Assembly (NCBI GenBank): GCA_902489575.1
Contig: CABUAQ010000051.1
Location: forward strand, 1 to 13,004
DNA: 13,004 nucleotides
Reading direction: 5' to 3'
Source of the DNA: an uncultured bacterium
GTDB taxonomy: Bacteria > Cyanobacteriota > Vampirovibrionia > Gastranaerophilales > Gastranaerophilaceae
Shown: positions 5,807 to 13,004 of the stretch, in pieces
Layout of the letters: each line of letters begins with the position of its first letter
How positions within the stretch are numbered: the first letter of the stretch is position 1
Notes under the pieces: model-generated
The model's database searches: none
Seen by the model: the letters and a program-made list of their open reading frames with translations, nothing else
Told to the model about the DNA's origin: nothing
Made by a program: the position numbers and the translations under genes

Positions 5807-7234
5807 ATGATTACATTTGACGTATTAACTCTTAATGCCTTTTTTAAGGAAGAAAAATCTTTTTTGTTAGGAGCAAGGATTACAAAAATTCAGCAGCCAA
5901 CGAGAAGAGAATTTATTTTTTTACTTCGTAATAACAGCCGGACTTGTCAATTTTATGTCAATATCAATCCGCAATTTTATCATCTTTGCTTTACAAGTAA
6001 GAAAAATGCGGCAAAAAGAATTATACAGATACCGAAACAGCCTCCTATGTTTTGTATGCTGCTTCGAAAATATTTGGAAAATTCAAGAATAGCTAGAGTT
6101 GAACAGCCGGAAAATGAACGTATTTTAGAGTTTTATATTGAAACGTATAATGAGGTTGGTGAAAAAATATATCTTTGTTTAGCTTTTGAGTTAATGGGAA
6201 AACATTCAAATGTTGTTTTGTATAACTACGATACTAATATTATTATAGGATGTGCGCATAATGTGGGAGCAGAAAAAAGTCGAGATAGAGAAATTTATGG
6301 CGGGCTTCCTTACGTTTATCCCCCAAAACAGAGTAGTATATCGGATAGAGTTTGGAAAAGTTTAATTGAAGAATTTCCAACAGAGGGTTCAGTAAATGAT
6401 TTAATTGACACTTATTATTCTGATTGTATCGCACATTACAAGTTTAGGGTTATGAAGCAGAATTATAAATCTGTTGTTTCGCAAAAGCTAAAAAAAATAT
6501 CAAAATCTCTTAACCAAATGGAATATCAGCTTCAAAAGTCTTCAGATAATGACAAGTACAGACTTTGGGGTGATTTGATTGTGGCAAATTTGTATAATTT
6601 GTCCGATTATGCACCATTTGCGGAAGTTTATGACTATGAGAACGATCAAAATATTAAAATAACTCTTGATCCATTGAAGACCTTGAAGGAGAATGCGAAC
6701 AGATTTTATAGATTGTATAATAAAGGCAAAACTTCGATAGCTAAATTATCTGAAATGATAAGAGAACATTGTATTAAAAAGGAATATTTGGAACAGGTGC
6801 TGTATTCTGTAGAGGAGGCTGAAAAAATAGATGATCTATTTGATATTGCATTTGAGGTAGAAGATAACAAACCTCTTCAAAGGAAACCTATAACAGAAGT
6901 TGAAGTTACAAAATTTATGGCAGGAGAAAATACTAGGATATATGTAGGCAAGAATAACAAACAAAATGATTATATAATTTCAAAATTGGCTGAAAATGAG
7001 GATTTGTGGTTCCATGTTCATAATTGTGCAGGCTCTCATGTCCTTCTGAAGACGCAGGTTGTAACAGATGATTTAATTTTGAAGTGTGCAAAACTTGCAA
7101 AAGAATATTCCAGTGCAAAGAACTCGTCTAAGACCGGGGTAATTTATACAAAATGTAAATATTTGCGAAAGCCTCCGGGTGCAAATTTGGGATATGTTAC
7201 ATATAAAAATGAAAAAGAAATAATCGTTGATTAG
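5807..7234 (+). CDS. rqcH: RqcH-like NFACT protein (ribosome-associated quality control), short form
   Basis: RqcH binds obstructed 50S subunits and recruits tRNA-Ala to add C-terminal alanine tails to stalled chains; older annotations call the family fibronectin-binding protein. Recognisable parts in order are NFACT-N (about 1-170, with GARITKIQQP and PPMFCMLLRKYLE), a coiled-coil middle (about 205-340) and the NFACT-R/DUF814 end (about 365-475, with IYVGKNNKQNDYI and WFHVHNCAGSHVLLK). Both ends are intact, yet 475 residues is about 95 fewer than B. subtilis RqcH. By eye the loss falls after residue 175, where the helix-hairpin-helix segment normally lies. The conserved Asp-Arg pair needed for tRNA use in studied members reads Glu104-Arg105 (PENERILEF). 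The ATG at 5807 has no SD site and may be leaderless. rsmE follows after 29 bases. Confidence 0.93.
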   Translation: MITFDVLTLNAFFKEEKSFLLGARITKIQQPTRREFIFLLRNNSRTCQFYVNINPQFYHLCFTSKKNAAKRIIQIPKQPPMFCMLLRKYLENSRIARVEQPENERILEFYIETYNEVGEKIYLCLAFELMGKHSNVVLYNYDTNIIIGCAHNVGAEKSRDREIYGGLPYVYPPKQSSISDRVWKSLIEEFPTEGSVNDLIDTYYSDCIAHYKFRVMKQNYKSVVSQKLKKISKSLNQMEYQLQKSSDNDKYRLWGDLIVANLYNLSDYAPFAEVYDYENDQNIKITLDPLKTLKENANRFYRLYNKGKTSIAKLSEMIREHCIKKEYLEQVLYSVEEAEKIDDLFDIAFEVEDNKPLQRKPITEVEVTKFMAGENTRIYVGKNNKQNDYIISKLAENEDLWFHVHNCAGSHVLLKTQVVTDDLILKCAKLAKEYSSAKNSSKTGVIYTKCKYLRKPPGANLGYVTYKNEKEIIVD

Positions 7235-7236
7235 CA

Positions 7237-7245
7237 TGTTATAAT
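7237..7245 (+). promoter_or_regulatory. Extended -10 promoter candidate for rsmE-cca
   Basis: TGT plus a perfect TATAAT (7240-7245) lies just after the rqcH-like stop codon. No -35 is visible at 17 bases. Transcription would start about 12 bases before the rsmE ATG, leaving barely enough leader for the AGGAAGG ribosome site at 7251-7257. rsmE could also be read through from the rqcH-like gene. Confidence 0.45.
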
Positions 7246-7263
7246 CATTTAGGAAGGTTCATT

Positions 7264-8007
7264 ATGCCACATTTTTTTGTAGATTCGAGACAAATAAACG
7301 GAAAATTTATTGAAATATCAGATAAAGATACTTATCAGCACGTAGCGCGTTCGCTGCGTTCACGCGCGGGTGAATTACTTTTATTAATTGATGAAAACCA
7401 GGTTCAGTATGAAACTGTTATAGAAGAAATAACAAATTCTGCTGTCCTTGTGAAAATCATGAAATCTTACCCTTCCAAAAGGTATTTGGATTTTAATTTG
7501 TATCTTGCACAGAGTCCTCTTCGCTCTGATGCCCAGAGTTTTGTGATAGAAAAAGCGACAGAACTCGGGGTAAGCGGAGTTTATCCTGTTATCACTGATA
7601 ATTGTTCTGTTCAAAAGTCTGTAATAGAAAAGAAAATTCCAAAGTGGCAAAGGATCATGTACGAATCTTCAAAACAGTGTGAAAGGGCTGTTATACCTGA
7701 GTGTTTTGATGTCAGTACAATAGAAAAACTTCTTGATGGTAGTGATTTTGACAAGGTTATAGTTTTTTGTGAGCGAATTACTGATAAAACGATAAGAGAG
7801 TCTTTTCAGAGAAAACCAATAACCAGGGGTGAAAATGTTCTTGTTATTATTGGTCCTGAAGGCGGGTTTTCTCAAAGAGAGTTTGCATTTTTTAAAGAAA
7901 ATAAACTTGAGATGTTAACACTCGGGGATTTGATTTTACGAGCAGAAACAGCGGTGGTTGTTGCACTGGGGAATATTATATATGAATACTCAAGTCATAA
8001 TCGATAA
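7264..8007 (+). CDS. rsmE: 16S rRNA (uracil1498-N3)-methyltransferase RsmE
   Basis: RsmE is a SPOUT (knotted) methyltransferase that uses S-adenosylmethionine to methylate N3 of U1498 in 16S rRNA on the assembled 30S subunit. The 247 residues are the usual length. An N-terminal PUA-like domain carries HVARSLR (26-32). The catalytic domain has IEKATELG (95-102), ESSKQCER (134-141), the SAM-binding IGPEGGF (196-202) and the knot motif LGDLILRAETA (220-230). The ATG at 7264 is preceded by AGGAAGG six bases upstream, a good site. The last 26 bases overlap the start of cca in another frame, which points to shared transcription and possible translational coupling. Confidence 0.96.
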   Translation: MPHFFVDSRQINGKFIEISDKDTYQHVARSLRSRAGELLLLIDENQVQYETVIEEITNSAVLVKIMKSYPSKRYLDFNLYLAQSPLRSDAQSFVIEKATELGVSGVYPVITDNCSVQKSVIEKKIPKWQRIMYESSKQCERAVIPECFDVSTIEKLLDGSDFDKVIVFCERITDKTIRESFQRKPITRGENVLVIIGPEGGFSQREFAFFKENKLEMLTLGDLILRAETAVVVALGNIIYEYSSHNR

Positions 8008-9394
8008 TATAAAAAATGATGCAGTTTTAAATAATCTGACAAGTTTTTTTAATAATAAAATTTATCTTGTCGGAGGTGCTGTTCGTGATTATTTACTTGG
8101 AAAAGTTATTTTTGACAGAGATCTTATTGTCGTAGATGAAGATGCCGGAAGTTTTGCTTTAAATGTTGCAGAGTTTTTTAACGGTACTTATATTCCTTTG
8201 GATGAAGAAAATAAGATTTACCGGGTGGTGTTGCCGGACAAGGTGAATTTTATGGATATAACAAATCCTGTTGAAGATTCTATTGAAAAAGATATAATGC
8301 GCAGAGATTTGACAATAAATGCAGTTGCGGTTGATATTAAAAGTTTTGAAATTGTTGATCCGGCAGGCGGGCTAAAGGACTTTGAATCAAAAATTATTAA
8401 AGGGGTTAAGGAATCAAATTTTGTAGAAGATCCTTTGAGAATACTTCGAATATTTAGATTTTATTCTCTGCTCGGGTTTGAAATTGCTCCTGACCTTTTA
8501 AATATTGCTGAAAAGAATTCCGTTCTTATCTTAAATCCTGCCAAAGAACGAATTCATTACGAACTTATGAAACTTTTTAGCGGTAAATATGCAGATAAAG
8601 CTCTTTTGAAAATGGATGAAGCAGGTTTGCTGGAGTTGATTTTTCCGTTTGTCAAAGAGTTAAAACAGGTACCGCCAAATCTGCATCATCATCTTGATTT
8701 GTTTCACCACAGTGTTGAAACTGTCCATCAGGTTCAAAAGTTTTATGATAAAGCGGTTCCTGATGTAAAAAAGCATATGGAAAAGATTGATTTTGGAGGT
8801 TTTTCAAGACTGACTCATTTGAAACTTGCAGCTTTTATGCATGATATCGGTAAATTTTCTACCTGGACTATCGAACCTGAGACAGGGCGTCATAGATTTA
8901 TAAAGCATGAGGATGTCGGAGCCAGAATGGCTCCGGTGATTTTACGCGATTTGTGTTTTTCAAATAAGCAGATAGAATATATTGCTTACATTATAAAAAG
9001 ACATATGTACCCATCAGCAGTTGTCTCTTCTCCGGAGGCATCAGAAAAGTCATTTATGCGTTATGTTAGGAAATCTGAGAATAATGCAATTGATAATATT
9101 ATAATTGCTCAAGCTGACAGGTTCGCAGCTCAAGGAATTGAAATTACAAAAGATATTGTTGAGGAAAATATTACGGCATTGAATAAACTTCTTTACTTTT
9201 ATCTTGATGCTCTTGAAACTTTGGAGCCTCTACCCAAATTACTTGATGGGACAGAAATTATGCGTATTTTAGGTATAAAGCCGTCAAAAAAATTAGGTAA
9301 AATTATTTCAGCACTTGAAGATGCTCAAATTGTTGGAGAAGTTGTAACAAAAGACGATGCTGTTTTATTTATAAAAAAATATTATATGGTCTAG
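7982..9394 (+). CDS. cca: tRNA nucleotidyltransferase (CCA- or A-adding, class II) with HD domain
   Basis: The family adds or repairs the 3' CCA end of tRNAs, or adds single parts of it, or acts as poly(A) polymerase. The 470-residue protein shows a class II head with GGAVRD (31-36), catalytic Asp45 and Asp47 in DRDLIV, the MRRDLTINA segment (106-114) and the base-selecting EDPLRILR motif (149-156). A C-terminal HD domain follows, with His243/244 and HDIGK (288-292), typical of phosphohydrolase-bearing forms. The intact EDxxR motif argues for a CCA- or A-adding enzyme, but sequence alone does not settle which; lineages with split CC- and A-adding enzymes exist. I prefer the ATG at 7982 over the upstream TTG at 7958. 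It lies inside rsmE with a weak GGGGA site, suggesting coupling to rsmE. Confidence 0.93.
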   Translation: MNTQVIIDNIKNDAVLNNLTSFFNNKIYLVGGAVRDYLLGKVIFDRDLIVVDEDAGSFALNVAEFFNGTYIPLDEENKIYRVVLPDKVNFMDITNPVEDSIEKDIMRRDLTINAVAVDIKSFEIVDPAGGLKDFESKIIKGVKESNFVEDPLRILRIFRFYSLLGFEIAPDLLNIAEKNSVLILNPAKERIHYELMKLFSGKYADKALLKMDEAGLLELIFPFVKELKQVPPNLHHHLDLFHHSVETVHQVQKFYDKAVPDVKKHMEKIDFGGFSRLTHLKLAAFMHDIGKFSTWTIEPETGRHRFIKHEDVGARMAPVILRDLCFSNKQIEYIAYIIKRHMYPSAVVSSPEASEKSFMRYVRKSENNAIDNIIIAQADRFAAQGIEITKDIVEENITALNKLLYFYLDALETLEPLPKLLDGTEIMRILGIKPSKKLGKIISALEDAQIVGEVVTKDDAVLFIKKYYMV

Positions 9395-9412
9395 TTTCAA
9401 TTTATTAGTTTG

Positions 9413-9421
9413 TGGTAAAAT
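9413..9421 (+). promoter_or_regulatory. Extended -10 promoter candidate for the AsmA-like gene
   Basis: TGG plus TAAAAT (9416-9421) sits in the 54-base gap after cca. No good -35 lies at 17 bases. The start would fall near 9428, about 20 bases before the ATG. No terminator separates cca from this gene, so read-through is also likely. Confidence 0.45.
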
Positions 9422-9448
9422 ACTTTGTAGAAAATACGAGGTAGGGAT

Positions 9449-12400
9449 ATGGAGTTTAATTCAAAAAAAGTTACTGTCTGGCTTGGGTCAATTCTTGCAG
9501 GTTCATACATATTATTCCTAATTTTGCCGTTGTTTTTGTCTCCAATATTGGATTCATATAGTAGTAATATAGAAGATATATTAAAAGCAGTTACAGGGCT
9601 GGAATTTAATATTGATGATATTTCTGTTGTAACAGCGCCTAATTTGTCTGCCGGTGTAAAAGTTAAAAGTCTTTCAGTGTCATTACCTGCATCAGAAAAA
9701 CCGTTTGTGCAGGCAAATGATGCAGGGCTAAGGTTAGCTCTTTTGCCTGTTGTATTTAAAAATATTCAAATAGATAGTGTTTTCGCAAAAGATTTTTCAG
9801 CTGATATTGTCGTAAAAGAAGATGGAACTTTTCTCGTTCAGGATTTTCTTGTCAGCGGGCAAAAATCTTCTCAAACACCGTCATCTTTGCCCTATGGGTT
9901 TAAATTGTCTAACAAACTTCCAAATGTGAAGTCAAAAAGTTATAAATTGTCTTTCGTAGATGAAAAAACTTCAAATTTATATTATGTAAAAGGTTCGGAT
10001 TTTAAACTGACAGACTTTATTCTTGATAAGAAATTTAAGTTATCGACAAAAGGAAAGATTGTGTTCGAGAATATTGTTGTATCTGATTACGACGTAAAAA
10101 TTTACAACAAAATAATGCCAAAACTTCTTCTTGATGATTTGGTTTTTCCAAAAGATATTGTGGTGGATGCAGATTCAAGCCAGACAAACAGTGTCAATTT
10201 TAAAATAATTGATTTATTTAAATCGGTATGTGATAACAAATTAAGTGCAAATATTCTTGCCGATATAAAAACTTTTGGTACATTTAAGGAACCGCATTTG
10301 TCCGGACATCTGAGAGTTGATGCTTTATCGGTCGGGGTGGATGGTAAGAAACTTCCGGAAAGCTATTTTGATCTGATATTCAAAGGAAACAGAACAGATA
10401 TTGATTCTATGTTTTTCACCTCAAATGATGAAAAAGAAACTACTCAAATTATCGGCGATATTCACTCAGGTAAAAAACCTTCAATTGATTTAACCTTACG
10501 ATCTAATGCAAAATTCAATAATATAATAAAACTGGTAAATAGTATTGCTAAATCTTTTGGAGTATATGATTTTAATACTCTTAGTGCAACCGGCGGAATT
10601 GATGCAGATTTTAATCTGGCTTCTGATTTGAAGAAAGTAAGTTCTACCGGTTATTTGAAAATTATTCCGTCAAGTTTGAATTACGGGCTTTATAATGTTT
10701 CAGTTGATAATATTAGGGCGGATATTGATTTCACGAACAATGACATAAATATCAAAGAAGCAGGATTTTCAATTTTAGGTCATCCTCTTAGGTTGTCAGG
10801 AAGGATTGACAGTGATTCTACGGCCGATTTAAATTTGACAGCAAATCAATTGTCTTTGAAAGGGCTTTTAGCAGCAATTGGACAAATTTCATTGTTAAAA
10901 GAAAATGACATAAATAGTGGTGAAGTCTCTTTTAACGGAGTTATAAAAGGTAAATTAAGTAACATAAAACCTGAGATAACAGCACGTGTTAACGGAGTTA
11001 ATATACTTAATAAGGCTTCTTTTACAAAACTTAAACTGTCAGAGGCTTTGTTAAGTATATTGTACGATGGAAAATCTGCTCTTGGTAGTATTGATGTTAA
11101 TGGGTTATATCTTCTGCATTCCGGGGCAAATGTTTCTGTTCCTGATACTAATATTTTGATCGGGAATAAGGATATTGATATTAAAAAATCTTATATTATG
11201 TTAAACAATTCACGAATAGATGTAAAAGGTTCAGTAAAAGATTACCTGAGTGACAGAATGAATATTGATATAGCCGCAGAAGGAAATCTTGGAGCAGTTG
11301 ATGCTGCAGCAGTCTTACCAAAAGAGTTTCGTGATTTAATAACTTATAAAGGTAAAATTCCGGTAAAAATGTCTTTGACCGGAAATTCAAAGGTTCAAAA
11401 TATTAAGCTTAATATTACAGCTGATAAAAATAATTATTTGTCGCTGGTTGATTTAAAATCTCTGAGAAATCAGGTTACAAATATTCATTCAAATATTGAG
11501 ATAATCGGTGATTCTTTAACTTTTAGAAATACAGGTGTTTCTAATGATAAGAATACAGTAATAAAATTATCAGGAGGCATTTCAAAACTTTATTCAGCTC
11601 CCCAGTTGAATTTAAATATTTCTGTTCCTGCTGAAGAATCGTTTCCTATTTGGGGACTCCCGAATTCTAATATAACGGCAAACGGTTCAGTTTCTGTTGT
11701 TGGTGATGTTATAGATCCGCAGCTGAGAGGTACTGTTAATCTAATAGATATATCTTCAAAAGATTTGGATTTTAAAATTAGTGATATTGTTGCAGATTTA
11801 TCAGGTAGTGTCTTGAATGGAGAAGCGACAGCTAGACAATTTAAATTTGGCGGAATTGTTGCATCTGATTTGACTGTTGATTTTTCTCTAAAAGATTATT
11901 CCAAATTTTATCTTTCAAATATAACAGCAACTGCTTTTGATGGGAAGGTCCGCGGAAATATTTCTTATGATATTTCGAATTCTGAAATAGGTTTGGATAT
12001 GTCAGGCAGCGGATTGAATTCTACAAATGCAGTAGAAGGTGCAGTCGGAATTAAGAATGCACTTTCAGGAGTTCTGGATTTTAATGCAAAACTTAATATG
12101 AAAGGTCTTACTGATAAAGATATTATTCAGTCAATGAAAGGTGATGTCGATTTTAATGTTACAGACGGACGCTTTATAAGTATAGGTCGTTTGGAAAATC
12201 TTGTAGCAGCTCAGAATGTTTCTTCAAATTCTGTTTTGAAGGCTGCAATATCAGCGCTTTCATCCTTATCCACTATTCAAGAGGCTGATAAGTTTAAATA
12301 TATCAAGGGTTCATTGACTTTGGGCGGAGGAAGTGCAAATATTTCGAATATACTTGTGGCAGGGCCATTGATGTCATATCATGTTCACGGGGTTTATAAT

Positions 12401-13004
12401 ATATTGCCAAACACTGCAAATCTTGTGATTTTGGGGCGTTTGGAGGCTAAAGTTGTATCTTGTCTCGGGCCTTTAGGAGAGTTGTCTGCTGACAAGTTGC
12501 TGGCCTTTATTCCAAAGTTTGGAGCGTTAACATCAAATATTTTAAAACAGTTAACAGCAGACCCTGCCAATGAGGATATTTCGGTTATACCGGAGCTGAC
12601 AGGCGGCAGTACTGCATATAAAGATTTTAAGGTAGTAATAAATGGTGTTGTTGGTGCCTCTTCATCTGTGCGGAGTTTTAAATGGCTTTCTCAGTGCGAT
12701 ACAACGCAAATAGATTTAAAACAAGAGTTGGAGAATGCTAAAGAGACAGTTAAAACAAATATTTCTGATAGGGTAAATGATGCAAGAGAAAGCGCACAAA
12801 ATGTTAAAACAAATGTTAATAATTTGATTGAGGTTCACAAATCAAGAGCTGAAGCTTCCAGGCAAAATTTTGCACAGGCGAAGCAGAATTTTCAAACAAT
12901 GAAGGATAATGCAAAAAATAATTCTGAAAATTTAAAGAATTTATTTATGAATGCAGTTCAAAATTCTCAGCGTAGAGTTCCGGAGCCTTCTGTAAATGAA
13001 GCAA
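9449..13004 (+). CDS. Very large AsmA-like envelope protein, 3'-truncated by the window edge
   Basis: At least 1185 residues are open to the window end with no stop. An uncleaved-type N-terminal membrane helix (about residues 9-34) is followed by some 1050 residues of repeated short beta strands with few cysteines, as in AsmA/TamB-type proteins. A typical AsmA C-terminal motif is seen near 898-912 (GDVDFNVTDGRFISI, then GRLENL). Family members are anchored in the inner membrane, span the periplasm and are thought to conduct phospholipid to the outer membrane; that role is inferred here. From about residue 1083 a charged, Gln/Asn/Ala-rich stretch predicts a long helix or coiled coil, which is not usual at the end of AsmA proteins. 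The ATG at 9449 has GAGG and AGGG nearby. It implies a two-membrane cell and is the only envelope gene in the window. Confidence 0.85.
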   Translation, partial: MEFNSKKVTVWLGSILAGSYILFLILPLFLSPILDSYSSNIEDILKAVTGLEFNIDDISVVTAPNLSAGVKVKSLSVSLPASEKPFVQANDAGLRLALLPVVFKNIQIDSVFAKDFSADIVVKEDGTFLVQDFLVSGQKSSQTPSSLPYGFKLSNKLPNVKSKSYKLSFVDEKTSNLYYVKGSDFKLTDFILDKKFKLSTKGKIVFENIVVSDYDVKIYNKIMPKLLLDDLVFPKDIVVDADSSQTNSVNFKIIDLFKSVCDNKLSANILADIKTFGTFKEPHLSGHLRVDALSVGVDGKKLPESYFDLIFKGNRTDIDSMFFTSNDEKETTQIIGDIHSGKKPSIDLTLRSNAKFNNIIKLVNSIAKSFGVYDFNTLSATGGIDADFNLASDLKKVSSTGYLKIIPSSLNYGLYNVSVDNIRADIDFTNNDINIKEAGFSILGHPLRLSGRIDSDSTADLNLTANQLSLKGLLAAIGQISLLKENDINSGEVSFNGVIKGKLSNIKPEITARVNGVNILNKASFTKLKLSEALLSILYDGKSALGSIDVNGLYLLHSGANVSVPDTNILIGNKDIDIKKSYIMLNNSRIDVKGSVKDYLSDRMNIDIAAEGNLGAVDAAAVLPKEFRDLITYKGKIPVKMSLTGNSKVQNIKLNITADKNNYLSLVDLKSLRNQVTNIHSNIEIIGDSLTFRNTGVSNDKNTVIKLSGGISKLYSAPQLNLNISVPAEESFPIWGLPNSNITANGSVSVVGDVIDPQLRGTVNLIDISSKDLDFKISDIVADLSGSVLNGEATARQFKFGGIVASDLTVDFSLKDYSKFYLSNITATAFDGKVRGNISYDISNSEIGLDMSGSGLNSTNAVEGAVGIKNALSGVLDFNAKLNMKGLTDKDIIQSMKGDVDFNVTDGRFISIGRLENLVAAQNVSSNSVLKAAISALSSLSTIQEADKFKYIKGSLTLGGGSANISNILVAGPLMSYHVHGVYNILPNTANLVILGRLEAKVVSCLGPLGELSADKLLAFIPKFGALTSNILKQLTADPANEDISVIPELTGGSTAYKDFKVVINGVVGASSSVRSFKWLSQCDTTQIDLKQELENAKETVKTNISDRVNDARESAQNVKTNVNNLIEVHKSRAEASRQNFAQAKQNFQTMKDNAKNNSENLKNLFMNAVQNSQRRVPEPSVNEA

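Noticed and set aside
11196..11390. 64-codon minus-strand frame inside the AsmA-like gene
   Set aside because: Leucine-rich shadow of a continuous coding frame on the plus strand; no ribosome site.
1..13004. CRISPR array, transposon, prophage or defence system
   Set aside because: No regularly spaced direct repeats, terminal inverted repeats, transposase, integrase or nuclease genes are visible; coding content is housekeeping.

Overview
The window is AT-rich bacterial chromosome carrying mostly housekeeping genes for translation and RNA, plus one very large envelope protein. A bacterial-type AspRS, MnmG, RsmE and a tRNA nucleotidyltransferase show it is bacterial. The AsmA-like protein implies a two-membrane envelope, and an RqcH/NFACT protein is present. 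Low GC, a diderm envelope, RqcH and the scarcity of Shine-Dalgarno sites before several genes would suit a non-photosynthetic relative of cyanobacteria (Melainabacteria/Gastranaerophilales). That placement is an inference and is not proven by any marker here.

Layout. (1) Positions 2-868: the 3' part of a methionyl-tRNA formyltransferase-family gene on +, converging with and overlapping mnmG (852-2735, -) by 17 bp. (2) Positions 2736-3156: a promoter-rich region. It holds a 228-bp gap upstream of mnmG with palindromes, a tiny 30-residue membrane protein on - with a perfect AGGAGG site, and outward-facing promoter candidates. (3) Positions 3157-3453: a small zinc-ribbon protein on +, followed by a strong bidirectional terminator shared with convergent aspS (3520-5301, -). 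(4) Positions 5415-5726: a 103-residue protein of unknown function on -, with its own promoter and terminator, upstream of aspS. (5) Positions 5727-5806: a compact divergent promoter region whose two -35 boxes overlap. (6) Positions 5807-13004: a + strand run of rqcH-like, rsmE, cca and a giant AsmA-like gene that leaves the window still open. Extended -10 sites precede rsmE and the AsmA-like gene.

How the genes relate. Most act on tRNA or the ribosome: Met-tRNA formylation (or a relative), tRNA wobble-U modification (MnmG), Asp-tRNA charging, CCA-end synthesis or repair, 16S rRNA U1498 methylation, and rescue of stalled 50S subunits by alanine tailing (RqcH). The AsmA-like protein is the exception; its family is linked to moving lipid across the periplasm. 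I see no tRNA or rRNA gene, CRISPR array, insertion sequence, phage gene or defence island. I found no convincing new multi-gene system. The best leads are the unannotated-looking 30-aa membrane peptide, the shortened RqcH without its usual HhH segment, the overlapping divergent promoters, and the unexplained gap upstream of mnmG.
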